Shown here: piece by piece, positions 24,201 through 34,500 of the stretch
Numbering within the stretch: the stretch's first letter is position 1
Layout: each line of letters starts with the position of its first letter
Assembly (NCBI GenBank): GCA_031841125.1
Contig: CM063114.1
Coordinates: 37,655,574-37,719,573, forward strand
DNA: 64,000 nt
Direction of reading: 5' to 3'
From: Acanthococcus lagerstroemiae
Lineage: Eukaryota > Arthropoda > Insecta > Hemiptera > Eriococcidae
Program-made: the position numbers and the translations under genes
Notes under the pieces: generated by a model
The model's database searches: none
Told to the model about the DNA's origin: nothing
Seen by the model: only the letters and a program-made list of their open reading frames with translations

Positions 24201-27200
24201 ATCCCGAGCTGAGGAAATACTAGCTCATACCAACATCATATTTGTTTCTCATTTGCACGCTGATCATCATTTAGGATTAATCAGTTTACTGAAGTATCGA
24301 AGAAAAGCTGTGCAGAAATTCGATTCCTGCTTACCAAAAATATGTTTGATGGGTCCAAAACCAATTTTGTCTTGGTTATGTAGGTACCAAGAGCTGTTCG
24401 AAGAAATTTTCGATTGCATTGATTTCGTTTCAAATCAAGATCTGGTTAGTCTCGATACGTTTGAAGATTACATTAGACTTTGATGAGGCGCGCACTCAGA
24501 TTTGTTTGGGAAGGGCTAAAAATATGAGAAAACAAGAAACAAGACGAGCGGGGCAAGCGAACAGTATTTGCATTTTTAAAGCAATATTCTTTGGGGGAAA
24601 AAAATGTAAACATTTTTGTGGAGAATGGTGCTATAGCCATCATAGCTCTTTTCATCACAGGTGCGCGCCTAGCTTCGATTAGAATTGCATCCATTGAATA
24701 TAATACAAATAATTCGATTCTGGTTATTAATTTTCAGGAATACAGATACAAAGTATCCGATGTATGTTCGAAACTTTTATCAGTTGCACCTTTGCAAGAT
24801 ATAGTTACATCGTTTGTGGTCCATTGTCCCCATTCTTTCGGTATTTCATTTACTGATTCGAATGGAACAAAAGTTACTTATTCAGGTGATACAATGCCTA
24901 GCGAAAATTTGGCTGTGATAGGTAAGTTTGAGTACCAAGATTCTACGATTCGCAAAATAACATTATTATATTTACAGCTAATCAGAGATATAATAGAACC
25001 AGAGACGGACCCGGAGACGATCCGGTGTTGCTCTGACTTGGCTTTGGCTCCAACTAAATAAAATTTTTGAAACTAACTCCGGAAAATAATTTTCTCTGGG
25101 CTTCGAGGAATATTTTTTCTAAGATTCAGTGATTTTTGGCGGCTGGGAAGTGTGCAGGGGAAAATGGGATGGAGGAGGGTAAGTTGAAGAGTCGAAACCA
25201 GCGGTCAGAGCCAGAATTTGTCAGAAGTGCCGACTTTATGAAAGTTGCAGTGCTTATTTCATTCTTTATGTGATTACTTCAAGAACGGTGTTCGAATAAG
25301 GAAAGATTTTATTTTCTTTGAACTCTCCAGACTTAAGGTACTCTCTTATTGTCAATTATTGACTTGCTTGTCGCTCTAATGGATGAGCAGAAGAATACCT
25401 TTCATTCTCATTCTGAATACGCCCGTTCACGTATACTCCATTCTTTGCGGAGGGAGGGGGGGGGGCTAGAACGAATGCATTTTCCCATTGATCACCTCTA
25501 GAAATTGGCATCTGCTCCAGCGAATAATTTTTTTCATTCTCGAGCTCCGGTTTCTACTCCAGCAAATAATTTTTCAGAGCTTGGGCTCCGACTTCAGCCA
25601 ATAATATTTTCAGGCTTTAGTTCAGCCTCCTCCTGCAAAATAGTTGCACAGTGGTTCCTCAGAAAATCTAGCTGGCCAAAACCCGAAAAATGAACTACGA
25701 TAAATTGATACACAACTGGGCAGGTATTGTTCTACAACCCACAAAGTATTTGCTTTCATCTGTACCAGCTACCTTGGCTCCAGTCTTCTGGGTATCAAAC
25801 ATCAAGTGGGTGGACTCGACCATGAGCCGATTTTGCAGTTTCATGCACATATTTTAACCCTTGCCTTACTGTTGTGATATTGTTTGGTTTAAGATGACAG
25901 TGCCGAATTAAGATTTTCGTAGGTCCTAGACAATTTATTGCTTCAATTTTTTTTCTCCCGAAAGTTTACATGCCACCAGTCATAATTAAAATACTGCGGC
26001 CAGATTCCAGTATAAGTAATTTAAAAAAAGTTCATGCTTCGTAGGCCCAAAACAGTTCGTAGGCTCTAGGTAATTGCCTACTCTGTCTAATGGATAAATT
26101 GGCACTGGAAGGTTTTTTTCCAATGTACTTTTCATGGTGAATCTGAATTTAGGTTTGCTTTTGGTTTAAATGCGTTACAACGTGAGAATTTGATGTTTGA
26201 AATAAGTACATTTATGTTATCTAATGTTCACAGCTTTTAGCTACACTGAAATTTCTGGGCACTTCTGGACAATATATTTTGCTCTCAGTTATTCATTAGG
26301 ATGTACTTTTCATACTTTTTGCAACTTTATGAGAAAACGTTGTTATGAACACTACTGTTTTACACGTTGAATTCCCCGAATTTTCAGTTTTGCCCCTCTC
26401 CCCTTGAACCCCCGTTTTGGTTTAATGTCAAAATAATGTCAAAAACGTATTCAGGAGATTTGAAAATATATATTTTGATGCGTTACATGGTAGTTTCCGA
26501 ATTTTCAGTTTTGCCCCTCCCTCCTTGAACCCCCTTTTGTGTTTCCACTGAAAATTTCATGAAAAATGGATTCAGCGCTTTCGAAAACCGCCGAATGCCA
26601 AGTTTCAGATTTTCTGAGGAACCACTGTGAGTCGGCTTCGGGGCTCCCTGCTGTAGTTCCGGCTTAAGGCCCCTAAAAAGAATCAAAACAAAAAAGATTC
26701 TGAACCAGTAGGAGAATAATTCAGAATCCAGGAATCTGAATATTATTACAAAGTACATGTCGGGTTTCGGATCTAGGTGTTTGAATTCTTCACGAAAAGG
26801 GATTCTGAGATAATCTATCAAACGTAATTTAGGCGTGAATAGCAGAAACGATGCGGCCAACCAAAAATCACTGATTAGATTTTGTCTGCGTTTTTGAACC
26901 ATTGAAGTCTATGTAACAACAGAATACAGTAATTCGAATCTAAGTACCGAAAATTGATTCTGAATCCAAGAAGAAAAAAACAACAAAATCTGGATTCTTG
27001 GATTACTAATTTATTTTTTACCGACTTTTCGGAGAAAAGGGAGGTATTTATTTAAAATCCAAATGCCCGAAACCTGAAAAGGAAAAAAGAAGTGGAACTG
27101 ATTCAAAGAGTGCAATACTCGAGCAGCGAGAATGCCTACCGTTTTAATAATGGCAATATCATTTTAATTCAGGAAAAGATTCAACTGTACTAATCCACGA

Positions 27201-27709
27201 AGCTACATTTGAAGATGAGTTGGTCGCTGAAGCTAGAACTAAGATGCATTCTACTTTTTCGGAAGCGATTCGAATGGGTCAGCAGATGAATGCCGAGTTC
27301 ACTTTGTTAACTCATTTCAGTCAGAGATACGCCAAAGTACCGCTTATAGATCACAACTTTACAGAGAAAGTTGGGGTTGCGTTTGATCATATGGAGGTAA
27401 GACATAATTACAGAATGACATTGAATTCTTGAGCTTGGAAGTGTAGAAATTGACAGGATTTTGCTTGTGGCTTTTCGAATGATCGTTGAGAATTATGGAA
27501 TTTTATTTATAAAATACGCATTGGCAGATGAACGTCAATTAAACACGGATGAATTTGTGATTTAGGTTACTCTGAATGACCTGCCGAAGCTGCATTTATT
27601 CAATCCGGTGTTGAAGCAAATTTTTGCTGATGAATTTGACGTCTTACAAGTGAAAACAACGAAAAGAAGAAAAATATCACTCTTGCAGAGTTCCGATAAA
27701 GTTTCGTAA
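21288..27709 (+). CDS. ELAC2: Ribonuclease Z, long form (tRNA 3' endonuclease)
   Basis: Cuts the 3' trailer from precursor tRNAs in nucleus and mitochondria. Thirteen coding exons join in frame to 871 aa: 21288-21523, 21671-21857, 21975-22132, 22221-22372, 22461-22670, 22769-22913, 23130-23380, 23563-23653, 23731-24051, 24132-24444, 24738-24921, 27173-27396, 27566-27709. All introns are GT/AG. Human ELAC2 is 826 aa. The N-terminal half is the inactive metallo-beta-lactamase copy: its motif II reads [10 protein letters not shown] (108-117) without metal ligands. The C-terminal half is catalytic: PNKCRN (570-575), LMDCGEGT (590-597), HLHADH (624-629), HCPHSFG (717-723), SGDT (737-740), HEAT (758-761), THFSQRY (796-802). 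Met1 opens a basic segment with no acid before Glu20, like a mitochondrial presequence. Met26 (MPKDRSY) could start a nuclear form. Intron 11 is 2.25 kb and repeat-rich; the others are under 400 bp. Confidence 0.95.
26376..26615. repeat. Two-copy tandem repeat in ELAC2 intron 11
   Basis: CCGAATTTTCAGTTTTGCCC followed by CTCC..TTGAACCCCC occurs at 26376 and again at 26497, an offset of 121 bp. It lies within the intron between coding exons 11 and 12 and is not coding. Two copies only. Confidence 0.6.
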
Positions 27710-28540
27710 CAGATTGACGGATACTTATCAGTGATATTATTGTCTTCTTCATACTAATATGAGTAGAAATACTTGTGTACATTTCAGTTGTATTCCACAA
27801 CAGCTAGTGGCAGTGGAGGGAAGGTGGCGTTAAGGTACATTGCATCCATTCAAAAAATTTAGGGGATTGAAAAATTATTCAATAAATTGATAGAAAGGTG
27901 CCTTGAGAGAGTTCAGGGACAACATGTAAGGAATATTTGAAGATTTATCAGTTTTTTTTTTTTTTTGCTTGTTACCGTCGAAAAAAGACAAGTTTGGGGC
28001 AGAAAACTTTTCTTTTGCTTGACCCAACTTGTAAACATCCGTATCCCCTAAAAGAAAATCTTCTGATGCCATTGGCCACTGCCGTGTTCAACTTTCTGTA
28101 TTCTCATTACTAAACGTGAATATAGATTGTTCTTGTTGATTTTCGTTTTGTTGGCATGGAATTTGATTTTGAAGAGGCTAGTCCAAGTGTTCAGCTGCAG
28201 AATTTCTTAATCAGATATAGGAAAATGAATACAAAGATTTGTTACTTTGTACATTTGAATGAAAAACCAGAACCTCGTAATAGTGTTATCTCTAGCGTAA
28301 AATAAACAAGAAGAGAAAGGGGACATTATTGTCGAAACACTCAGTATTAGGATTTGGACCATTGTGACGCTCAACGACTCTGGTTATCTGCATTCATGAT
28401 ACATAAAGGCCGGGATTTTCAAATATTCACTTAGACGAATTTTATGAAAAAATGTCCAAGCTCTGACTCTTAACGTTCTTGGTTACATATACTGGAATAC
28501 ATTTTCTACAAGAATCATGCATTCGAATTCCAGCTTATGT
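27710..28540 (+). terminator. ELAC2 3' flank with possible poly(A) signal
   Basis: AATAAA at 27881-27886, 172 bp after the ELAC2 stop, is the first canonical hexamer and the likely polyadenylation signal. The remaining sequence to 28540 shows no recognised gene. Confidence 0.45.
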
Positions 28541-29092
28541 TTGGGCGCTATTCAGCAAGAGGGAACCAACTAGCAAAATCTGCTTTTTGAGAACACGTGA
28601 TTCGAAGTTCAAGAGGCATGTAGAAACTATATGACACAGTGTTTACTGATAGTGGCAGATCCAAGGGGGAAAGGGTCCATGGGGTACATGGCCCCCTCCT
28701 TGGTTGAAATTTTTTACGCAATAATAGGAAAAAAGGAATAAAAATTATGAATTGTACCCTCATTACACGCCACACATGTATAATAACGCATCTATATATT
28801 CATCACGTATCCCACATTAAATAAAATATTTTTCCGGGAGCACCCCCGCCCCCACACCCCTGCAAACATAAAAGCAACAGCTAATCAATATGCATCGCCG
28901 CTACTGTACCCCCGCCATCTCTTTTTTCTAAATCCGCGCCTGTTTGCTGATGAGCTTTTTCAACGTGAGTACACATTTTTGAATCGGGGGCCCAATTTTG
29001 AAAAATTCTACTTTTTACTCTCTTTCCAACGATACTAATAACTCATTTTGTTTACAATTGTTAATTGGTTCCCTCTTGCTGACTGGCGACAA
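28541..29092. mobile_element. MITE family I, copy 6, carrying a nested hAT-like element
   Basis: Terminal inverted repeats share CAGCAAGAGGGAACCAA at both ends (left GCGCTATT-, right GTCGCCAGT- before it). The interior blocks (CACGTGATTCGAAGTTCAAG, ACTCATTTTGT) are those of family I in reverse orientation. The element is split at 28650-28942. Its uninterrupted length would be about 250 bp, like the other copies. Confidence 0.75.
28650..28942. mobile_element. hAT-like non-autonomous element nested in a MITE
   Basis: Ends (T)AGTGGCAGATCCAAGGGGG and, inverted, CAGGCGCGGATTTAG, a CAGTGGCGGATCCAG-type terminus. It is flanked by TTTACTGA on the left and TTTGCTGA on the right, an 8-bp duplication with one mismatch. 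Family I copy 5 at 4605-4858 shows the empty site (GTTTACTGATGAG), which confirms the insertion. No transposase. Confidence 0.8.
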
Positions 29093-29558
29093 TTTAATCT
29101 ACTTGAAAGTGGCTTTAGACAATCGATTTCGCTGGAACAAGAAAGTAAAAATCAACCAGTCTCGTTTCGGGGTGTATCTATTTGATTTCTGTTTGTTACT
29201 TGTAACCTCATCGTTTAAGAAATTTTATAAAATAAGTAAAAATCGTGTATTTTTACCGAAACTTATTTGTTGGAAGTTTAGAGTGACGGTATACGTCAGA
29301 AAACCATATAGCAATCGAGTTACTCTGAGTTTCAAAAAGTGGTCAGTCATTCTGAGTTCTACAGAGTTATGATCAAGAGGTAGCAGTATGCTGATCGGAT
29401 GGCTCTGTATTTGGATTTTGAAATGGTATGATCGCAGTATAGTTATATTGCCATTGTAACTGCGTGAAAGCTTTCTACTGAATTTGAGTCATGGTAATTT
29501 GCAATGCCATGTTTTACGGAAGTTCGAGGTGAATTGGTTACTTTCCTCTTTTCAATAG

Positions 29559-29690
29559 GGAACAGGCATTCGGAACTGCTATGTATGTGATTAGAGGAAA
29601 AACAGAAGTGCGTTGCCAGGACACTGTAAGTTCATACTACATTCGTTTTAAAATTACCGGATACTCTGGTAGTTTCAGGTTCCAGCCTGA
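29559..29690 (+). other. Possible orphan terminal exons of an unknown gene
   Basis: A pyrimidine-rich acceptor (TCCTCTTTTCAATAG) precedes a 67-nt open segment at 29559-29625, which ends in a consensus donor (GTAAGT). An acceptor at 29671-29678 (AGTTTCAG) then opens a 12-nt segment reaching a stop (29679-29690) in the same phase. The predicted peptide ends AMYVIRGKTEVRCQDTVPA. I recognise no family and found no upstream exons, so this may be chance. Confidence 0.2.
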
Positions 29691-29708
29691 GCTGCTGGTT
29701 GATACAAG

Positions 29709-29835
29709 TAGACGCTGTTAAGCGTAACAGAACCAACCGACTATTTATAGTTTCTACATGGCTCTTGAACTTCAAATCACGTGTTCTCGAACAACAGATT
29801 TTGTCCGTTGGTTCTGTTACGCTTAACAGCGTCCA
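29709..29835. mobile_element. MITE family I, copy 7 (internally deleted)
   Basis: Ends TAGACGCTGTTAAGCGTAAC and, inverted, TGGACGCTGTTAAGCGTAAC, continuing into AGAACCAAC.GAC: inverted repeats of about 33 bp. Only the ACATGGCTCTTGAACTTC and CACGTGTTCTCGAA internal block remains, so the element is 127 bp instead of about 250. Confidence 0.75.
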
Positions 29836-30029
29836 ATTATACTTAATTATTGAGATATTAGTGGATTGCGTGATTTTTCATTTGCGGTGTCATTTGTCGA
29901 GTACGTACAGATAAAAATGCAATGTTTAATCGTTAATTGTAATGAATATGTTGAATGATGACTGATGAGGAAGAGGTGTACACATTCTCTTCCCGAACAC
30001 TAGCCGCCAGGTAGCGCTTCCAGAAACTC

Positions 30030-30361
30030 CGTGGTTTAGGAGTGGGAGACTTCATTTCTTCATGGATACACTTGAATGTTGCACTCAAAGACTCCGGCAT
30101 TCCGCTTTATCTGCGCAGTCGCGGAGGTGTTCTATCATTGTTTGTTAACAGCTGTTACTCGTCTCGCGAATTTACAACGAGTCGTACATCGTGTTATCGT
30201 GCGGTATATTCATTCGGTTACCTGGCATTATTTTTGTAATTATTTGCGTGAAAGTGTTTTCATCTATATCGTCTAATCCATTTTTAAACTCGAGGATTAC
30301 TTCAAGGACCGAAGCTCCGCCGAATCATCGGTCAGTGTACACAGCTTATCATCAGAACCGG
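30030..30361 (+). other. Possible 5' non-coding first exon
   Basis: A CpG-richer stretch after long AT-rich DNA, ending at a strong donor (CAGAACCG|GTGAGTCC, exon end 30361). It has no long ORF from an ATG. It could be the first exon of a gene whose coding exons lie outside what I can recognise, or just composition. Weak. Confidence 0.15.
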
Positions 30362-31377
30362 TGAGTCCAAAATACGATTTCCAAAGTAATCTGCTTTTTC
30401 GAATTGATTATGCATTCCTGATGCAGTCGAATTCGAATCAGGTTTAGACGTATCAATAGGTATTTGAATTTTATCGGGTCACTAGTTTCGATGGTTGCTG
30501 TTATCAGGTCTGTTATACTTGCTGGAGTTGAAAGCTGGAATTGACCGGTCTTATGTCTGGACATCCTCCGGAGTTCTTGAAAAATGAACTTATTTCAGTC
30601 AAAATGATGAGTAGGTAGCTAGATACTTGCTGAAAACGTAATCCCGGGTTTTCGGTCCCAGTAATATAGAAAAAATTTTGGGTTTTGGGTGTATATTATG
30701 TGTTTTTACGTTGTTCTTGGTCGATACAGTTGAATTTTTGGTCACAGGAAAAGGTTAGAGCTGATTGTGCAATTTAATGGTCTGAATTTCTGGAATATTC
30801 TCCAATATTACAGAAAATTATGTGTTCCTGAAACTTGCAAAAACTCAAACATTTCGTTTTACTTGTCTCATTTCAGAACTATCCCCCTCCCTGTTATGGT
30901 GGTGTACGAGTGTGAGGTACTCTTGGGGTCCCTTTCAATTTTTCCTCGCATGGTGGAAGGTAAAATGGAAATGAGACAGATTGCGATGTACTATGGTACA
31001 ATATCAAAATACAGGTGTTCTTATTGTCTAGAAATAGTTCACATTCTTTCCATCCCTCCAGACTGTGTTGATTTCTGTTTCGTCCACAATTACTTTGTAA
31101 GCAAGTGAGAGAAAAAAGTTTGAAAATTTGAAATTTTCAATGAATGTAATTGGTCATTTACGTAGTTTAATGTTAAGGTAGAGTGAGTACAGACGTAACT
31201 ATTAACGAATATCAGATTTCCAGCCTCTATGTATGTATAAAGAAATGTACCTAATGATCATACTGTTGAAGGATACTACAGGTCAGGGACGTGCTCCCGT
31301 TCCTGGGAGGCCGCACCAAACTTTTAAGAAGGTTCTCATCTCTGAAAAAGGTATCCGAGTTGAAGTGTGTACTGCCA
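30362..31377. other. Intergenic, nothing recognised
   Basis: A plus-strand open frame at 30767-31108 has an ordinary amino-acid mix but no known domain. No RNA gene or repeat boundary was seen. Confidence 0.35.
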
Positions 31378-31530
31378 TACCCGATGCGCAATCAGTTACC
31401 CTCTAGTTACCCGCGGAAAAGTTACCCATTTGCAACCTTCGGTTAACCTCAGATTAGCCAGAAACCCATCCGTTTCCCTTGGTTCCCCTTTAGTTACCCG
31501 GGTAACTGGCGGGATTTTGCGCATCGGGTA
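31378..31530. mobile_element. Short MITE with perfect 14-bp terminal inverted repeats
   Basis: TACCCGATGCGCAA at the left and its exact reverse complement TTGCGCATCGGGTA at the right enclose 153 bp. AGTTACCC is repeated near both ends inside. No clear target duplication; superfamily unknown. Confidence 0.65.
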
Positions 31531-32494
31531 CTCCCGATTTACAGTGAAAAATATCAAATCAACCGGTTAAATAGTCAACTATCTGAGTAACAAAAATGAA
31601 ATCTGACCGAAGCCAGACAATTTTTTATTTTGCATACGCAATATTGACTTTGGCTCATGTTCTTATCTACCGGCTGCCAGATCAGAGGCCAACTACGTTC
31701 TCAAAATAGACATCTGTTTTCCATTCTCTATTTTGAGTAAATTTCAAATCTACAAAATAGGGTTGCAGAATACCTGTTTCCCTTTCACAGCTTCTAAAAT
31801 AGATATTTTGTATTTTGAAAATTTATTGTGAAACAGAAAATTAATTTTAAAAACACGAAAATAGCTATTTAGAAATAGCTGTTCTGTTTTTACAGAAGAA
31901 CTTGCATATTTTAAAAACGTAAAATAAGTAGCTATTTGAAAGTAGGAACATATTTGACTTATTCTGAAAACAGCTATTTTTTTTTTTTATTGAAATAAGT
32001 TCTTGGATTTCAATCCTAGTTTTCTATTTTCTTGTTTTGAAATGGGTCATCCGCTAATTTCTGATTTTATATTAGTAGTAGCTCATTTCTGGATTGTTGT
32101 ACTGAATTCTAGCTGACAGCATGTGTAAATGTTTAAAGGTATTGGGATGTAAACTTAAAGTTTCAAGTGTTTGCAGCCCTGTATGTATTTGAGTGATCAG
32201 GTATGATTTACCGTAAGGGTGTAGCAAACTTCCACTACCATTAAGTCGATTAGAAATTCACTTTCAAAGAAAATTTGTCGTACATTTATCAGCATCATCA
32301 CCAAAAATTTGAATTATAATCAGTTCTATTGAAAGAACAATTTTTACTCGTTTTTTTACCCTCCTGAAGATAGCAGTTTTTCTATTTGAAAGAACACATC
32401 ATCACTCATTTATTTTCACTCGCACAGGTGATTTTGCAGCGCACTTTAGTACAAGTTTATATTCCAGTATTGCTGTGTTAATCCATACATAATG

Positions 32495-32930
32495 TGGATA
32501 TTTTCATCTGTGACAAAAAGGAGGATACAACGGTTTTAATTTAGGGATTTGATGAGTGGGTACGAAGGTTATAAAGATAGCATTTTATGTACTTAATTTA
32601 GACTAACACTCTTGCGAATATTGATGATCATAGGTATTGCAAAACTAACCCCTCGAATGGAGTAGGAAATTGAAAGAAAGAAAAAATAGTACAAAGGTAT
32701 ATTTTGTGATGTTAAATTTATAATAAATATGGATATTATCATCAGTGACAAAAAAGAGATCAGTTTTAATTTAAGGATTGGATGAGTGGATATTAAGGAT
32801 TTAAAGGTCCCGTTTTATGTACTTAATGTAGACTACCACTCTTGCAAACATTGATGATTATATTGCACATCTAGCCCCTTTTGAATGAAGTAGGAAATTG
32901 AAAGCAGAAAAATACATACATAGTATAAAT
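32495..32930. repeat. Two-copy tandem duplication, 235 bp offset
   Basis: Copy 1 begins TGGATATTTTCATCTGTGAC at 32495 and copy 2 TGGATATTATCATCAGTGAC at 32730. Both run through TTTTATGTACTTAAT.TAGAC and GTAGGAAATTGAAAG. About 80 percent identical by eye, non-coding. 31531-32494 before it is AT-rich with no recognised feature. Confidence 0.7.
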
Positions 32931-33289
32931 TAATCTCTACTAGCACTTCTTAGATGTGAAAAAATTGTAACTGCCAACTATTAACTATGCATGGGAATGT
33001 GAAACTTCCCAGTCAGATATATGTTACTGAAAATGTAATCAATGTAAAAGACTTTTCCTTAGTTTAATTTTCTAGTACATTCAATGGAGAAAACTTTGTC
33101 TCATAGATAAGCAGATAGTCATGATAGTGTAAAAGTATTATTTCATTATTATCCTGAGACTTGGTAGGAATTTGATCCCCTAGCAACCTTGAAGAACGTG
33201 GACTGTGTAGGGATTGTATTTTCTGGTACCATGTAACTACTTGTCATTTGCCATTAAGAAATTCGAGTTGAAATAATTTTTTGAAAATT

Positions 33290-34500
33290 TTAAGAAGGTA
33301 TCTTTTTAGCAGCTCGATGTGGGCATTTTTTTGATGTACTCCGAAATGTTGTAGTAACTCTGCGATTCCCAATATGAAGGCTTACCAGTTCAGTATGTTG
33401 GTACCTATTGAATAATTGAATTCCAATTAAGGAAATAATTTCTTAAAAAATTATTAGGAAGAAAGCCGGCCCGTAGACGGATGTAAAAATCTTCCCAATA
33501 TTTTCTGTAATACATATAATAGGAAATTCTTGACCTGTGGTAGAATTTTCTGATTCAAAATACAAGTACTCGGCCTTTCTCTACTTCAAAATTCCAACTG
33601 AAAAATACTTCACAGAATATTTGGAGGGAGAAAGTATCGCCTCCTGGATATCAAAATTTTTCCTATATTTTCACTACTATTGCAGGAAATCTAGTGCCCC
33701 CTAACAGAAAGATTCTCTTATTGAGTGCCTATGACTATGAAGATAATAATCACTATTCGACTATTTTTTCGTATAATCTTCAGCTTGAAGAAATATTCTT
33801 CTGAGAATTTTGCAAAAAACGTCCTCACTTGCAGCTGAATGTGAACATTTTCCCATTGGTCTCAGAAACGTAGTGGGAAATTTATGGCTCCAGAAAATAG
33901 GATTCTCCGATTGTTAGTAATCGATCCTTTCCTTCTTCAAAATACAAATGGAAGTTGAAAGAAATACTTTTCAGGGCTTGCTGCAAGTTGTGAAAATTGC
34001 TCTTATGTTTCAAAACCGCAGTAGGATGAAGTTCATTAACCCAGTAACATATAATTACTCCATTATTTCCTGCTAAAAATACGTTTCTGAGGATTTTATG
34101 GAAGTGGTTTTCAGCTGCAGCTGGATGTGAAAATTCTACCGATATTTTTGCTAAATGTTGTAGGACTTTGTAGTCTGCCGTCGAAATGATTTTCCAGTTA
34201 CGGATGCAACTACTGGACTGTTTCCTACTACAAAATTCAAATTGATAAAATACCACTCCGAGAATTTTGAAGGGAAGGCCTCGTCTTTTTCTGGATGATA
34301 AATTTTCTGTAATATTTGAAAACCATGTATAGTAGGAACTCTCGTACTCTCTAATATAAGAATTTTCTAGTTTAATATTATGCATAACTACTTGACCAGT
34401 TCCTACTACTAACATGAAGTTGAAGAGATATTTCTCTAAAAATTTTGAGAGAAAAAGCCAGGCCTGATTTTGAATGTGAAAAAAACTGTACTTCGCCCTG
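33290..34500. repeat. Diverged tandem repeat, about 170 bp period
   Basis: Blocks recur in the same order several times: a GGATGTGAAAAT..T.CC.ATATTTT block, then GTAGGAAATT, then AGAATTTTCT, then CTACTTCAAAATTCAAATTG, then GAATTTT.AGGG. A 214-codon minus-strand ORF (33882-34526) runs through the units, but it carries the repeat and no domain. I treat it as an accident of low stop-codon density. Confidence 0.6.

Noticed and set aside
26483..26902. 139-codon minus-strand ORF
   Set aside because: Lies within ELAC2 intron 11 over a local repeat; no domain; most likely chance.
29000..29372. Possible Jockey-like RT fragment (text resembling YL.V.LDNR..W)
   Set aside because: Only a short weak resemblance starting inside MITE family I copy 6; no catalytic motif; too little to call.
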